A DNA stretch of 64,000 nucleotides from Caulobacter sp. BP25 (lineage in GTDB: Bacteria > Pseudomonadota > Alphaproteobacteria > Caulobacterales > Caulobacteraceae): assembly GCF_002737755.1 (NCBI RefSeq), contig NZ_PEGH01000004.1, positions 360,685-424,684 on the forward strand, in the 5' to 3' direction. How positions within the stretch are numbered: the stretch's first letter is position 1; each line of letters begins with the position of its first letter. The notes under the pieces are model-generated. The model was not told the DNA's origin. It saw only the letters and a program-made list of their open reading frames with translations, and made no database searches. Below are positions 44,629 through 56,262 of the stretch, piece by piece. The translations under genes were made by a program, and so were the position numbers.

Positions 44629-45114
44629 ATGAGCGCGAAGTTCCAACTGGCCCAGGTCAATGTCGGACGGCTGAAAGCGCCGATCGACCACCCGATGATC
44701 AAGGACTTCGCCGACAACCTCGACCGCATCAACGCCCTGGCCGAGGCCTCGCCGGGCTTCGTCTGGCGTCTGACGGGCGATGGCAACAACGCCACGGACC
44801 TGGCCATCGGCGACGACCCGCTGTTCATCCCGAACCTGTCGGTCTGGGAAGACATCCCCTCGCTGGGCGCCTTCGTCTATCGCAGCGGCCACGTCGAGAT
44901 CATGCGCCGCCGCCGCGAATGGTTCGAGCATATGGACCTCTACATGGCGCTGTGGTGGGTCCCGGCCGGGCACACCCCGACCGTCGAGGAGGCGCTGGAG
45001 AAGCTGGCGCACCTGGAGGCCCACGGCCCGACACCGGCGGCCTTCACCTTCAAGTCGCCCTTCCCCGCGCCCAGCGGCGAGGCTGCGGCGCCGGAATTGG
45101 ATGAGTGCGCGTAG
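44629..45114 (+). CDS. DUF3291 protein
   Basis: A 161-residue protein: FQLAQVNVGRLKAPIDHP, then FVWRLTGDGNNATDL, then LSVWEDIPSLGAFVYRSGH and EWFEHMDLYMALWWVPAGHTP. These are the DUF3291 marks, a dimeric ferredoxin-like (EthD/ABM-type) fold of unknown function often seen with oxygenases. Starts 73 bases after rubredoxin behind AAGGGAGA. It may bind the P450 substrate or product; inferred only from context. Confidence 0.88.
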   Translation: MSAKFQLAQVNVGRLKAPIDHPMIKDFADNLDRINALAEASPGFVWRLTGDGNNATDLAIGDDPLFIPNLSVWEDIPSLGAFVYRSGHVEIMRRRREWFEHMDLYMALWWVPAGHTPTVEEALEKLAHLEAHGPTPAAFTFKSPFPAPSGEAAAPELDECA

Positions 45115-45119
45115 CGAGC

Positions 45120-45204
45120 TGTCATCCCGGCCGAAGCGCAGCGTAGGGCCGGGACCACAGGAGGCGCGGTGTTTCCGGCGGTCCCGGCTTTCGCCGGGAT
45201 GACA
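45120..45204. repeat. Intergenic inverted repeat (TGTCATCCCGG family)
   Basis: TGTCATCCCGG (45120-45130) and CCGGGATGACA (45194-45204) are exact inverted ends, with further pairing (GGACC/GGTCC) inside. This is the common alphaproteobacterial hairpin repeat, here between the DUF3291 gene and purQ. Confidence 0.75.
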
Positions 45205-45236
45205 GCGGGGCCCGAACGGTGCTACAGGCCCGCGCC

Positions 45237-45899
45237 ATGAAAGCCGCCGTCATCGTTTTTCCGGGTTCGAACTGCGATCGTGACTGCAAGGTCGCCATCG
45301 AGCGCTCCGCTGGGGCGCGTGTCGAAATGGTCTGGCACCAGGAGACGGCGCTGCCGGACGATCTGGATCTGATCGTCCTGCCCGGCGGCTTCTCGTACGG
45401 CGACTATCTGCGCTGCGGCGCCATGGCGGCCCTGAGCCCCGTCATGAAGGAGGTCGTCTCGGCCGCCGACAAGGGCGTGGCGGTCGTGGGCATCTGCAAC
45501 GGCTTCCAGGTGCTGACCGAGGTTGGCCTGCTGCCCGGCGCCCTGCTGCGCAACGCGGGCCTGAAGTATGTCTGCAAGGCCGTCGAGCTGGATATCACCA
45601 ACGGCCAGACCCGCTTCACCGCCGGTTTCGGCGAGCAACGCGACGCGGTCATGACCGTCGGCAATGGCGAGGGCAACTACTTCGCCGACGAAGAGACGCT
45701 GGACCGTATCGAAGGCGAAGGCCAGGTGGTGTTCCGCTACAAGGAAAACCCCAACGGCTCGGCCCGCGACATCGCCGGCATCGTCAACGCCAAGGGCAAT
45801 GTCCTGGGCCTGATGCCCCACCCCGACCGCGCCTTCGACGCCGATCTTGGCTCGGAAGACGGCGCGATCCTGTTCCGCAGCATCTTCCAGAGCGCCTGA
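45237..45899 (+). CDS. purQ: FGAM synthase subunit PurQ (glutaminase)
   Basis: Releases ammonia from glutamine for the PurL reaction. 220 residues: [33 protein letters not shown], the nucleophile Cys in GICNGFQVL and His/Asp of [10 protein letters not shown], completing the class I amidotransferase triad. ATG 45237 is the family start. It stands apart from purS owing to the TetR/P450 block and from purL owing to a hydrolase gene. Confidence 0.97.
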   Translation: MKAAVIVFPGSNCDRDCKVAIERSAGARVEMVWHQETALPDDLDLIVLPGGFSYGDYLRCGAMAALSPVMKEVVSAADKGVAVVGICNGFQVLTEVGLLPGALLRNAGLKYVCKAVELDITNGQTRFTAGFGEQRDAVMTVGNGEGNYFADEETLDRIEGEGQVVFRYKENPNGSARDIAGIVNAKGNVLGLMPHPDRAFDADLGSEDGAILFRSIFQSA

Positions 45900-46008
45900 C
45901 GGCGACTTCTTCCGCCGGCCGACGAAAAATGGGGCTAGCGGCGCTGTTATATTGTAGCAGCGGGAAAATCCCGGTCCTAAGGTGCCGCCCTCTTTAGGAG
46001 GGTCCGCC

Positions 46009-47940
46009 ATGAGTTTCGTTTCCGCCCTGCGCGCCGGCCTGCTGGCCGCCGCGGCCGCTTCCGTGTTCGCCGTCGCCGCGCACGCCCAGATCACGGCGAT
46101 GACGCCGGACATCGACGGCAAGTACGTCGCCGCGAAGGTCAATTACGACTACGAAAAGCGCGTCGTGATGGTGCCCATGCGCGACGGGACCAAGCTCTAT
46201 ACCGTCATTGTCGTACCCAAGGGCGGCAAGAACCTGCCGATCCTGCTCACCCGCACGCCCTACAACGCCGCCAAGCGCGCCGCCCGCGCCGACAGCCCGC
46301 GCATGGTCGCCACCCTGCCCCAGGGCGACGAGCCGTTCGTGGCCGACGGCGGCTATATCCGCGTCTTCCAGGACATCCGGGGCAAGTACGGCTCGGAAGG
46401 CGACTACGTGATGACCCGGCCGCTGAAGGGCCCGCTGAACAGCTCCGAGGTCGATCACTCGACCGACGCCTACGACACCATCGACTGGCTGGTGAAGAAC
46501 GTCCCCGAGACCAACGGCAAGGTCGGGATGCTGGGCAGCTCGTATGAGGGCTTCACGGTGGTGATGGCCCTCGTTAATCCGCACCCGGCCCTGAAGGCCG
46601 CCGCGCCAATGAGCCCGATGGTCGACGGCTGGATGGGCGACGATTGGTTCCAGTACGGCGCCTTCCGCCAGATCAACTTCGACTATTTCACCGGCCAGAC
46701 GACCGTGCGCGGCTCGGGCGACAGCGTCCAGCGCCAGGGCTATGACGACTATTCCAACTTCCTGCGCGAGGGCTCGGCCGGCGACTACGCCAAGAACCAT
46801 GGCCTGGACCAGCTGCCCTGGGTGCAAAAGCTGTTCGCCCACACGGCCTATGACAGCTTCTGGAGCGAGCAGGCCCTCGACAAGACCATGGAGAAGACGC
46901 CGCTCAAGGTGCCGACCATGTGGATCCAGGGTCTGTGGGACCAGGAGGACATCTGGGGCGCGGTCCACTCGTACCCGGCGCTGGAGTCCAAGGACAAGAA
47001 CAATGACATGAACTACCTGGTGCTGGGCCCGTGGCGGCACAGCCAGGTCAACTACGACGGCTACAACCTGGGTCCGTTCAAGTGGGACGGCGACACCGCG
47101 CTGCAGCTCCGCCGCGACGTGCTCAAGCCCTTCTTCGACCAGCAACTGAAAGACGGCGCCAAGGCCGACACCCCGCCGGTGCTGATCTATGACCCCGGCC
47201 AAAACAAGTGGAACCGCTACGCCAGCTGGCCCCAAGGCGGGACCAACGCCCAGACGACCAAGAACCTCTATCTGGAGGCCAAGGGCGGTCTCGACTTCAC
47301 CGCGCCGGCGCCGGCCAAGGGCGACGCGGCCTATGACGAGTATGTCTCCGATCCGGCCAAGCCGGTGCCCTATATCCCCCGCCCGCTGCAGTTCAGCGAT
47401 CGCAGCCGCTGGACCCCGTGGCTGGTCACCGACCAACGCAGCGTCGATGGCCGTCCCGATGTCCTGACCTACACATCCGAACCCCTGACGGCGCCGCTGA
47501 AGATCGCCGGCGTGCCCAAGGTGAACCTGTTCGCCTCGACCAGCGGAACCGACAGCGACTGGGTGATCAAGCTGATCGACGTCTATCCGGACGAGGTTCC
47601 CAGCCAGCCCGAACTGGGCGGCTATCAGCTGCCCGTCGGCATGACCATCTTCCGCGGCCGCTATCGCGAAAGCTTCAGCCAGCCCAAGGCTCTCACGCCA
47701 AACAAGGCGCTGAAGTACCAGTTCATTCTGCCGACGGCGAACTACACCTTCCAGCCGGGCCATCGGATCATGGTGCAGGTCCAGTCCAGCTGGTTCCCGC
47801 TCTATGATCGCAACCCCCAGACCTTCGTGCCCAACATCTTCTTCGCCAAGCCCGGCGACTACGTGAAGGCGACGCAGCGGGTGTTCCACGCGGGCGATAC
47901 GGCCAGCTTCATCGAACTGCCCGTCGTGGACGCCAAGTAG
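46009..47940 (+). CDS. Secreted CocE/NonD-type (S15) alpha/beta hydrolase
   Basis: A 643-residue exported esterase, acylase or X-Pro peptidase. A Sec signal (LLAAAAASVFAVAAHAQ) covers residues 8-26. The alpha/beta fold has the nucleophile Ser in GMLGSSYEGFT (GxSYxG), and His in LGPWRHSQVNYDG. The C-terminal half is the jelly-roll PepX_C domain (LKIAGVPKVNLFASTSG). Start ATG 46009 follows TAGGAGGG. Members include cocaine esterase and glutaryl-7-ACA acylase, so the natural substrate cannot be given. Confidence 0.92.
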   Translation: MSFVSALRAGLLAAAAASVFAVAAHAQITAMTPDIDGKYVAAKVNYDYEKRVVMVPMRDGTKLYTVIVVPKGGKNLPILLTRTPYNAAKRAARADSPRMVATLPQGDEPFVADGGYIRVFQDIRGKYGSEGDYVMTRPLKGPLNSSEVDHSTDAYDTIDWLVKNVPETNGKVGMLGSSYEGFTVVMALVNPHPALKAAAPMSPMVDGWMGDDWFQYGAFRQINFDYFTGQTTVRGSGDSVQRQGYDDYSNFLREGSAGDYAKNHGLDQLPWVQKLFAHTAYDSFWSEQALDKTMEKTPLKVPTMWIQGLWDQEDIWGAVHSYPALESKDKNNDMNYLVLGPWRHSQVNYDGYNLGPFKWDGDTALQLRRDVLKPFFDQQLKDGAKADTPPVLIYDPGQNKWNRYASWPQGGTNAQTTKNLYLEAKGGLDFTAPAPAKGDAAYDEYVSDPAKPVPYIPRPLQFSDRSRWTPWLVTDQRSVDGRPDVLTYTSEPLTAPLKIAGVPKVNLFASTSGTDSDWVIKLIDVYPDEVPSQPELGGYQLPVGMTIFRGRYRESFSQPKALTPNKALKYQFILPTANYTFQPGHRIMVQVQSSWFPLYDRNPQTFVPNIFFAKPGDYVKATQRVFHAGDTASFIELPVVDAK

Positions 47941-47953
47941 CGGTCAGTCGAAA

Positions 47954-48070
47954 ATCCTCCCCCCAGCGGGGGAGGTGTCGGCGCGGAGCGACGACGGAGA
48001 GGGAAGAGGCAAGCTCAGCAGCACTTCCCCCTCCGGCGCCTCGCGCCACCTCCCCCGCTAGGGGGAGGAT
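47954..48070. repeat. Intergenic G/C-tract repeat, family B copy 2
   Basis: Ends ATCCTCCCCC (47954-47963) and GGGGGAGGAT (48061-48070) are exact inverses and each has its own small hairpin. It lies between two convergent genes. Confidence 0.75.
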
Positions 48071-48078
48071 TTGCATAC

Positions 48079-48108
48079 AAAAAAGGGCCGGCGGATCACC
48101 GCCGGCCC
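48079..48108 (-). terminator. Rho-independent terminator
   Basis: GGGCCGGCGG (48085-48094) pairs with CCGCCGGCCC (48099-48108) around ATCA; on the minus strand TTTTTT follows (48079-48084). It ends the small gene at 48143. Confidence 0.85.
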
Positions 48109-48142
48109 TTCCTCTACGGAGAGGTCTTCAAGCGCGCTAAGT

Positions 48143-48325
48143 TCAGAGCTTGGCGTTCTTGTCGGAGCTCTGCTCGACCTTCTGGGCGGGTTCGCCCTTG
48201 GCCGGTTCACCCTTGGCCGGATGCTGCTCGGTCTGAGGCTGAACGCCTTGCTTTTGTTGCTGACCCGGCGCTGCGCGCTGGGGATCGTTCGGTTGTTGCG
48301 GCGGGGTGCGGGGTTGTTCGGCCAT
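48143..48325 (-). CDS. Small Gln/Pro-rich disordered protein (60 aa)
   Basis: MAEQPRTPPQQPNDPQRAA followed by repeated AKGEP units and a charged end (EQSSDKNAKL). It has no hydrophobic core and is probably intrinsically disordered. The gene is real by its AAGGAG box before ATG 48325 and its own strong terminator. No function is known; similar small hydrophilic proteins are often stress-induced. Confidence 0.7.
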   Translation of the reverse strand: MAEQPRTPPQQPNDPQRAAPGQQQKQGVQPQTEQHPAKGEPAKGEPAQKVEQSSDKNAKL

Positions 48326-48554
48326 GGGGGCTTCTCCTTCGGTTTGGGGGCGCGCTCGTGACGCGCGGAGATAGAACGAACGCCGAGTCCCCCCGTTCCT
48401 CCGGTCAAGTCGCCTTAATTCCGCTTAAGCTACAGAATTTTCGATATTTTCCGCCCAAAATTCCGTTCAAGATCGGCAAGTCCTTTTCGCGGACCGAAGA
48501 AGAAGTCCCGAGGGCTGTGGCGGAATCCCGGGGACCGGGTTAGAAGGCGCGCCC

Positions 48555-50762
<2,208 letters not shown>

Positions 50763-50772
50763 TCGGATAAGG

Positions 50773-50806
50773 ACCGGCGCGGGGCTATCGCCAGCCGCGC
50801 CGGTTT
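50773..50806 (+). terminator. Terminator of purL
   Basis: ACCGGCGCGG (50773-50782) pairs with CCGCGCCGGT (50795-50804), followed by TTT, ten bases after the purL stop. Confidence 0.7.
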
Positions 50807-50842
50807 CAGAGGCCCAAGGCCTAACTGAACGGGCGGCCCTGG

Positions 50843-52645
50843 TTAGGCCACGTGACTCCTGCCCGCCCACCGCGCCACCGCCTCCAGCAGCTTCGACGGG
50901 CTGATCGGCTTGCCCAGGTGGTCGTCCATGCCGGCCGCCAGGCAGTTGGCGACCTGGTCTGGGAGAACGTTGGCGGTCATGGCGATGATCGGCGTCGCCG
51001 CCCCGCGAGCGCCTTCCAGGGCGCGGATCTCGCGGGTGGCGGTCAAGCCGTCCTTGACCGGCATCTGCACGTCCATCAGCACCAGATCGAACTCGCCCTG
51101 GCGCATGGCCTCGACGCCCGCGACGCCGTCGTTGGCCGTCTCCACGATCACGCCGAACGGCTCCAGCATCGCCTTGACCAACTCGCGGTTCACGGCGTTG
51201 TCCTCAACGAGAAGCAGCCGGATGCCCGCCTCGGCGTTTAGCGGCTCTACCGTCTCGGCCGGAGCAGAGGGCGCATCTGACAGCGGCCCCCGCACCTCGA
51301 ACCAGAAGGTGGAGCCCTCGCCCTCGACGCTGTCGACGCCGATCTTGCCGCTCATGTGCTCGATGATGCGGCGCGAAATGGCCAAGCCCAGCCCGGTGCC
51401 GCCGAAGCGCCGCGAGACCGCCGCGTCCGCCTGCGAGAAGCGGTCGAAGATCGCCTCGCGGTTTTCGGGCGCGACGCCGATGCCGGTGTCGATCACCTCG
51501 CCGCGCAACAGGGCCTGATCACCGTCGACCGTCTGGCTCAGCCGCACCGTGATCCCGCCGCGCGCGGTGAACTTCACGGCATTGGACAGGAAGTTCAGCA
51601 GAACCTGCGACAGGCGCGGCCCGTCCAGGTTCATCGGCGCGATAGCCTCTCCAGTCTCTACGACGATGGCGAGCCCCTTGGCGCCCGCTCGCTCCTCGAC
51701 CAGGGCCGCGCAGGACGAGGCCATGGCGGCGGGATCGAATGGCGCCGGATCCAGCTCCAGGCCCGCGGCCTCCAGGCGCGAGAAGTCCAGAACGTCGTTG
51801 ACGACGCTGAGCAGGGTGTTGCTGGCGTCGAGGATGTGTCCGGCCTGCCGCGCAGACGTCTCGTCCAGCCGGCCAGACCGGCGCAGAACCTCGGCGAAGC
51901 CGATGATCGCGGTCAGCGGCGTGCGCAGCTCATGGGTCATATTGGCCAGGAAATCGGACTTGGCCGCAGAGGCCGCCTCGGCCAGCTCCAGCGCCCGGGC
52001 GATATCCAGCTCCAACCGCTTACGCTCGGTGATGTCGCGCGAAGTGACCAGCAGGATGCCCGAGCAGTCACCCAGCAGCGAATAGGAACTTTCCACCCAG
52101 ATGACCGAGCCGTCCTTACGGATGCATTCATAGTCGGCGCTGGCGGGCAGGCCGCCAGGCTGAAGTCCCGCGATGATCGCCTGGACCCGCGCAAAATCGA
52201 CCTCGCTGACCATAGCGGCCGGCGGGAGGTTCAGGAACTCCTCGGCGCTGTAGCCTGAAATCCGCTCGATACTGGGCGAGCTGTAGATCCGCTCGCCCTT
52301 GGGGCTCCAGAGGGCCACATGGTCCGTCAGGTTGTCGCCCAGGAGCCGATAGAGGCGATCGGCCTCTCGATACTTGGCCAGGGCCTCCTCGGCCTCCTCG
52401 ATGGCCTTCTGTTTGCTCTGGACGCTGGCCGACAGGGCGTCGCGCAGCTCCTCCAGGCGCAGGCGCTGACCGGTCAACCAAAAGGCCAGGGGCGCGGCGA
52501 CGGCCGAGGCGATGATCAAAGTGGTCAGTGGCGTGAAGGCCGAGGGCGTCCCTCGGATCAGGACGTTGAGCACATAGTCAGCCGCCACGGCGGCGCCCAC
52601 GATGAGGACGACCGTCGGTACGGCCTTCAGCAACCGTTCCCTCAT
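50843..52645 (-). CDS. Hybrid sensor histidine kinase with PAS and receiver
   Basis: A 600-residue inner-membrane sensor. Two helices (about 9-29 and 41-60) are followed by a coiled coil (65-95), a PAS domain (100-205, ending DITERKRLE), HisKA with phosphorylated His238 (NMTHELRTPLTAI), an ATPase domain (N box NFLSNAVKFT, G1 DTGIG, G2 GGTGLGLA) and a receiver (478-595) with Asp525 in LVLMDVQMP and Lys in LGKPIS. With almost no periplasmic loop, it should sense a cytoplasmic or membrane signal. No cognate regulator is adjacent. Confidence 0.93.
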   Translation of the reverse strand: MRERLLKAVPTVVLIVGAAVAADYVLNVLIRGTPSAFTPLTTLIIASAVAAPLAFWLTGQRLRLEELRDALSASVQSKQKAIEEAEEALAKYREADRLYRLLGDNLTDHVALWSPKGERIYSSPSIERISGYSAEEFLNLPPAAMVSEVDFARVQAIIAGLQPGGLPASADYECIRKDGSVIWVESSYSLLGDCSGILLVTSRDITERKRLELDIARALELAEAASAAKSDFLANMTHELRTPLTAIIGFAEVLRRSGRLDETSARQAGHILDASNTLLSVVNDVLDFSRLEAAGLELDPAPFDPAAMASSCAALVEERAGAKGLAIVVETGEAIAPMNLDGPRLSQVLLNFLSNAVKFTARGGITVRLSQTVDGDQALLRGEVIDTGIGVAPENREAIFDRFSQADAAVSRRFGGTGLGLAISRRIIEHMSGKIGVDSVEGEGSTFWFEVRGPLSDAPSAPAETVEPLNAEAGIRLLLVEDNAVNRELVKAMLEPFGVIVETANDGVAGVEAMRQGEFDLVLMDVQMPVKDGLTATREIRALEGARGAATPIIAMTANVLPDQVANCLAAGMDDHLGKPISPSKLLEAVARWAGRSHVA

Positions 52646-52763
52646 GCCGACGGTGTCGATCTTACGTCTCCCTGCGCCTTACGCACCACGATGCCCTGCA
52701 TCGCTCGAAGGAGAAACGAGAATTTCCGCCAATACCTCCCGGCTCGGGCCAGGTCCGCCTGAC

Positions 52764-53699
52764 CTAGCGCCCCGAAGCCTTGGCGACAGCCTCCAGCTCC
52801 CGCTCCAGCGCCAGGCTCGCCTGGACCACGGTCGCCACGGAACGCTTGAAGAAGTCCTGCGGCACGGTCGCAAAGTCATCGGTCGGCTTGTGATACTCGG
52901 GATGGTCTTCGACGCCGAAATAGACCCACGGCACCCCCTTCTCGCCGAAGGCGTAGTGGTCGGACTGGTTGCTCCAGTTGTTTTCCTTGCCGTCGGCGTC
53001 GGTGTCGTGGCCCAGCTTCAGCGTTGCTGGCGCGGTCATGGCCACCTTGACCAGGATCGGCTTCAGGTACGGGAAGGGCGACGCGCCAGCGACGTAGAGC
53101 TCGTTCTTGGCGTTCTTGCTGAGCATGTCGAAGTTGACGTTCAGCGCGATGGTCTCCAGCGGAACCGGCGGCGCGGCGGCGAAGGCGCGCGCGCCGCGCA
53201 AGCCGCCTTCCTCCGCATCCACCACGGCGAAGATCACGTCATGCTTTGGCGGGCTTGCCTTGAAGGCCTCGGCCACGGCCAGCAGGCCCGCCACGCCAGA
53301 GGCGTTGTCATCGGCGCCGTTGTAGATCTGGCCGTCGCGGACGCCGAGGTGGTCATAGTGGGCCGAGACGACCAGCGCCTTGCCACCCTCGGTTCCTTTG
53401 ATGCGCGCCACAAGATTCACGCCCTGGACGGTCGCGCCGTCGCGCCGGGTGAAGGTGAACGGCTGCTCGAACCGCTCGCCAATCGACGCAAGGCCGATAT
53501 GGTTGAAGCGCGAGAGGATATAGGCCCTGGCCTTCTCGGACCCCGGCGTGCCCGGAGCGCGGCCCTGCATGTCGTCGGCTGACAGGATGCGGACGTCGTC
53601 CAGCGCCTTGTCGCCAGGCCCCGCGAAAGCGGGATGGGCGGCGCTAGCGGCCAGCGCGAGGGCGAGCAGGACGGGGCTGAGACGAGAAAGCGCGATCAT
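52764..53699 (-). CDS. Secreted M28-family metallopeptidase
   Basis: An exported zinc aminopeptidase-type enzyme of 311 residues. Signal peptide: LSPVLLALALAASAAHPAFA. The zinc ligands and catalytic residues are His in VSAHYDHLG, bridging Asp in NGADDNASG, Glu pair in VVDAEEGG, Asp in NVNFDML and His in EYHKPTDDF. ATG 53699 (MIALSRL) gives a normal signal peptide; the longer frame to 53735 enters the promoter region shared with bolA. Probably trims peptides in the periplasm. Confidence 0.92.
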   Translation of the reverse strand: MIALSRLSPVLLALALAASAAHPAFAGPGDKALDDVRILSADDMQGRAPGTPGSEKARAYILSRFNHIGLASIGERFEQPFTFTRRDGATVQGVNLVARIKGTEGGKALVVSAHYDHLGVRDGQIYNGADDNASGVAGLLAVAEAFKASPPKHDVIFAVVDAEEGGLRGARAFAAAPPVPLETIALNVNFDMLSKNAKNELYVAGASPFPYLKPILVKVAMTAPATLKLGHDTDADGKENNWSNQSDHYAFGEKGVPWVYFGVEDHPEYHKPTDDFATVPQDFFKRSVATVVQASLALERELEAVAKASGR

Positions 53700-53812
53700 G
53701 GCGCTTACATGCCGTGCGCCGTTCGGCGAATTCAATTAAATCTCGCCCAGAGCGGGATCGCCCAAGGTCGATCTCAAGCCTCGTGACGCTTTCAAAGACC
53801 GGAGTTCCCGCC

Positions 53813-54049
53813 GTGCCCATGTCCCACGCCGAGCTCGAAGCCCGCCTGACCGCAGCCTTCCCCGATTCCGAGATCGTGCTGACCGATCTGGCCGGCGATA
53901 ACGACCACTGGAAGGCGCGGATCGTCTCCCCCGCCTTCAAGGGCCTGCCGCGCGTTCGCCAGCATCAGCTGGTCAACAAGGCCCTGGCCGACGTGCTGGG
54001 CGGAACCCTGCACGCCCTGGCGCTCGAAACCGCCGCGCCGGCGGACTAG
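53813..54049 (+). CDS. bolA: BolA family protein (IbaG-like)
   Basis: A 78-residue KH-like protein: MSHAELEARLTAAFPDSEIV, DNDHWKARIVSPAFKGLPRV with the conserved His, and RQHQLVNKALADVLGG. BolA proteins bind a [2Fe-2S] cluster together with a monothiol glutaredoxin, and that gene follows here. The GTG at 53813 is eight bases after GGAG and is preferred; ATG 53819 is the alternative. Confidence 0.9.
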   Translation: MPMSHAELEARLTAAFPDSEIVLTDLAGDNDHWKARIVSPAFKGLPRVRQHQLVNKALADVLGGTLHALALETAAPAD

Positions 54050-54128
54050 CAAGCCAAGCCTGATCGTCGCCCTTGACCCCGCCCGCGACGGCGCCTAGCT
54101 GAGTGCCTTCGCCAAGGATCCTTTCTCC

Positions 54129-54470
54129 ATGACCGACGCCGCCGCCTCCCCCGCCCTCGACTTCATCGCCAAGACCGTGGCCGAGAATCCGGTCGTGGTG
54201 TTCATGAAGGGCGTGCCCGATCAGCCGCGCTGCGGCTTCTCGTCGGTCGTCGTGCAGATCCTCGACCACCTGGGCGTCGCGTTCGTGGGCGTCGATGTCC
54301 TGCAGGACGACGAGCTGCGCCAAGGCATTAAGACCTTCACCGACTGGCCGACCATCCCGCAGCTGTACGTGAAGGGCGAGTTCGTCGGCGGCAGCGACAT
54401 CGTCCGTGAGATGTTCCAGTCGGGCGAGCTGAAGACCTTTCTGGCCGAACAGGGCGTCATCGCCGCTTGA
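54129..54470 (+). CDS. grxD: Monothiol glutaredoxin Grx4/GrxD
   Basis: A 113-residue iron-sulfur glutaredoxin with the CGFS active site ([13 protein letters not shown]), the glutathione contacts [16 protein letters not shown] and GGSDIV. It carries or delivers [2Fe-2S] clusters with BolA, whose gene is 80 bases upstream. The stop overlaps the TTG of the next gene. Confidence 0.96.
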   Translation: MTDAAASPALDFIAKTVAENPVVVFMKGVPDQPRCGFSSVVVQILDHLGVAFVGVDVLQDDELRQGIKTFTDWPTIPQLYVKGEFVGGSDIVREMFQSGELKTFLAEQGVIAA

Positions 54471-54883
54471 AGCTCTTCGAGCCGCCGGGCGACGCCTTCT
54501 CCCTAACCTTCCAGCCCCAGGCGTCGGACATCGACGCCAACGGCCACGTCAACAACGTGGTCTATCTGGGTTGGGCGCAGGACCTGGCCATCGCCCATTG
54601 GGAGGCCTGGACCAGCGAGGACCAGCGCGCGCCCTGGAGCTGGGTCGCGCGCCGGCACGAGATCGACTACCGCCGCGAACTGCTGCTGGGCGAAACCGCC
54701 ATCGGCTATACCTGGGTCGGCGAACTGAAAGGGCCGCGCTTCGAGCGCTATGTCCGCATCGACGGTCCCGACGGCGAGATGTGCGCCCAGAGCCGCACCG
54801 ACTGGGTCCTGATCGACATCGCCGCCAAGCGCCCCGCGCGCGTGCTGCCCTGGATGGTCGAGCGCTTCACGCCGAAGGGCTGA
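54467..54883 (+). CDS. 4-hydroxybenzoyl-CoA-thioesterase-like hotdog protein
   Basis: 138 residues; the start is a TTG at 54467 overlapping the grxD stop, so translation is coupled. Hotdog-fold signs: [21 protein letters not shown], with the Asp used by 4HBT-type enzymes, and [13 protein letters not shown]. Acts on an acyl-CoA thioester; substrate unknown. Its 3' end overlaps the convergent lipoprotein gene by 17 bases. Confidence 0.87.
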   Translation: MKLFEPPGDAFSLTFQPQASDIDANGHVNNVVYLGWAQDLAIAHWEAWTSEDQRAPWSWVARRHEIDYRRELLLGETAIGYTWVGELKGPRFERYVRIDGPDGEMCAQSRTDWVLIDIAAKRPARVLPWMVERFTPKG

Positions 54884-55238
54884 TGACCGGATTGGCGATG
54901 ACGATCCGCTCGCCGCGCCTTAGACCCAGCTCTTCATAGCTGAACGTGAAATCCGCCCAGCCTTTAGGCCCCTTGCAGGTCTCCAGCCGTCGGCGGGCGA
55001 AGGCCACCACCGCGCGACCGTCCTTGCGGTCCACGCGGAACACCATGTTGGCGCGGTCGGCGCAGCCTCGGCTCTGGATGCGTATCGTCAGCCCATGTCG
55101 GCCCAACGAGACCGCCAGCAAGGGTTCGAGTTCAGGCCAGGTCTCGCCGGCGATCAGCCTGGGCGTCGTTGCGCAGCCGGCCAGCACCAGGGCGGCGCCG
55201 GCGAGCAAGAAACCCCTGCGTGAGCCTTCACCCGCCAT
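54867..55238 (-). CDS. Small lipoprotein, paralogue of 57635-58015
   Basis: 123 residues from ATG 55238. The signal (GSRRGFLLAGAALVLAG then Cys) has a lipobox and an Arg pair. The mature part shows LTIRIQSRGCADRAN, a second Cys (RRLETCKG) and GLRRGERIVIANPV. The same order (IR-x-S-x-GC, a later Cys, GV-x-RG-x-x-I-x-x-x-NP) occurs in the protein at 57635-58015, so both belong to one family; the two Cys may form a disulfide. Function unknown. Confidence 0.75.
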   Translation of the reverse strand: MAGEGSRRGFLLAGAALVLAGCATTPRLIAGETWPELEPLLAVSLGRHGLTIRIQSRGCADRANMVFRVDRKDGRAVVAFARRRLETCKGPKGWADFTFSYEELGLRRGERIVIANPVISPSA

Positions 55239-55297
55239 TCGCTCCACACGCCGCTAACCGCCAGGAGCCGCAGCATCCCCCACGGGGGATCGGCTGA

Positions 55298-56251
55298 CTA
55301 CCCCCAGGGACCAGCTTCGCGGCCGGGGCTGGACGGGACCGAAGGCGCGGTGGCCATGGCCGCGACTGGGCGACGAGCCTGGCGCGAGACGCCCAGCTTC
55401 ATCAACGCCTCGACGCGGTTGTGGGTCGCGGGGTGGGTCGAGAACAGATTGTCCGCGCCCTTCCCGGCCAGCGGATTGATGATGAACATGTGGGCCGTGG
55501 CCGGATTGCGCTCGGCCTGGACGTTCTCGTAGCCGCCGCGAGCATAGGCCTCGATCTTTTCCAGCGCGCGAGCCAGGGAGTCGGGGTCGCCGGCGATTTG
55601 GGCGCCGACGCGGTCGGCCTCGTACTCGCGTGAGCGGCTGATGGCCATCTGCACCAGCATGGCGGCGATCGGGGCCAGGATGGCGATGGCGATCGCACCG
55701 ATCATCCCGCCAATGCCACCGCCATTGCCCTCCTCATCACGCGAACCGCCGAAGAAGAAGGCGAAGTTGGCCAGGGCCGAGATCGCGCCGGCGATCGTCG
55801 CCGTGACCGTCATGACCAAGGTGTCGCGGTTCTTCACGTGGGCCAGTTCGTGGGCCATCACGCCCCGAATCTCGTCGCGGGTCAGCAGCGAGAGCAGGCC
55901 CGTGGTGGCGGCGACGGCCGCGTGGGCCGGATCGCGGCCGGTGGCGAAGGCGTTCGGCTGGACGCTGTCGATGACCGTGATGCGCGGGCGCGGCAGTCCA
56001 GCCTTGGCCGCCATCTCCACCACATCGACCGCGTAGTTGCGGATCAGCGGCTCGGGGTGGCTCTCATCAACCTCGACCGCGCCATAGGTGCGCAGCACGA
56101 TCTTGTCAGCGTTCCAGTACGAGAAGGCGTTCATCGCCACGGCCAGGACCAGGGCGATCGCCATGCCGGTGGGGCCGCCGATCAGGTAGCCGGCGCCCGC
56201 GAACAGGGCCGTCAGGCCCGCGAGCAGGATGTAGGTCTTGAGGTGGTTCAT
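55298..56251 (-). CDS. htpX: Membrane-bound zinc metalloprotease HtpX
   Basis: A 317-residue M48 protease in the inner membrane that degrades misfolded membrane proteins. Two N-terminal helices ([20 protein letters not shown] and the following one), the HEXXH site in [13 protein letters not shown], the third ligand Glu in [15 protein letters not shown], and two more helices between. The C-terminal [12 protein letters not shown] tail is disordered. Stop to the downstream side shows no partner gene; the zinc-ribbon gene lies directly upstream on the same strand. Confidence 0.95.
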   Translation of the reverse strand: MNHLKTYILLAGLTALFAGAGYLIGGPTGMAIALVLAVAMNAFSYWNADKIVLRTYGAVEVDESHPEPLIRNYAVDVVEMAAKAGLPRPRITVIDSVQPNAFATGRDPAHAAVAATTGLLSLLTRDEIRGVMAHELAHVKNRDTLVMTVTATIAGAISALANFAFFFGGSRDEEGNGGGIGGMIGAIAIAILAPIAAMLVQMAISRSREYEADRVGAQIAGDPDSLARALEKIEAYARGGYENVQAERNPATAHMFIINPLAGKGADNLFSTHPATHNRVEALMKLGVSRQARRPVAAMATAPSVPSSPGREAGPWG

Positions 56252-56262
56252 CGGTTTGTCTG

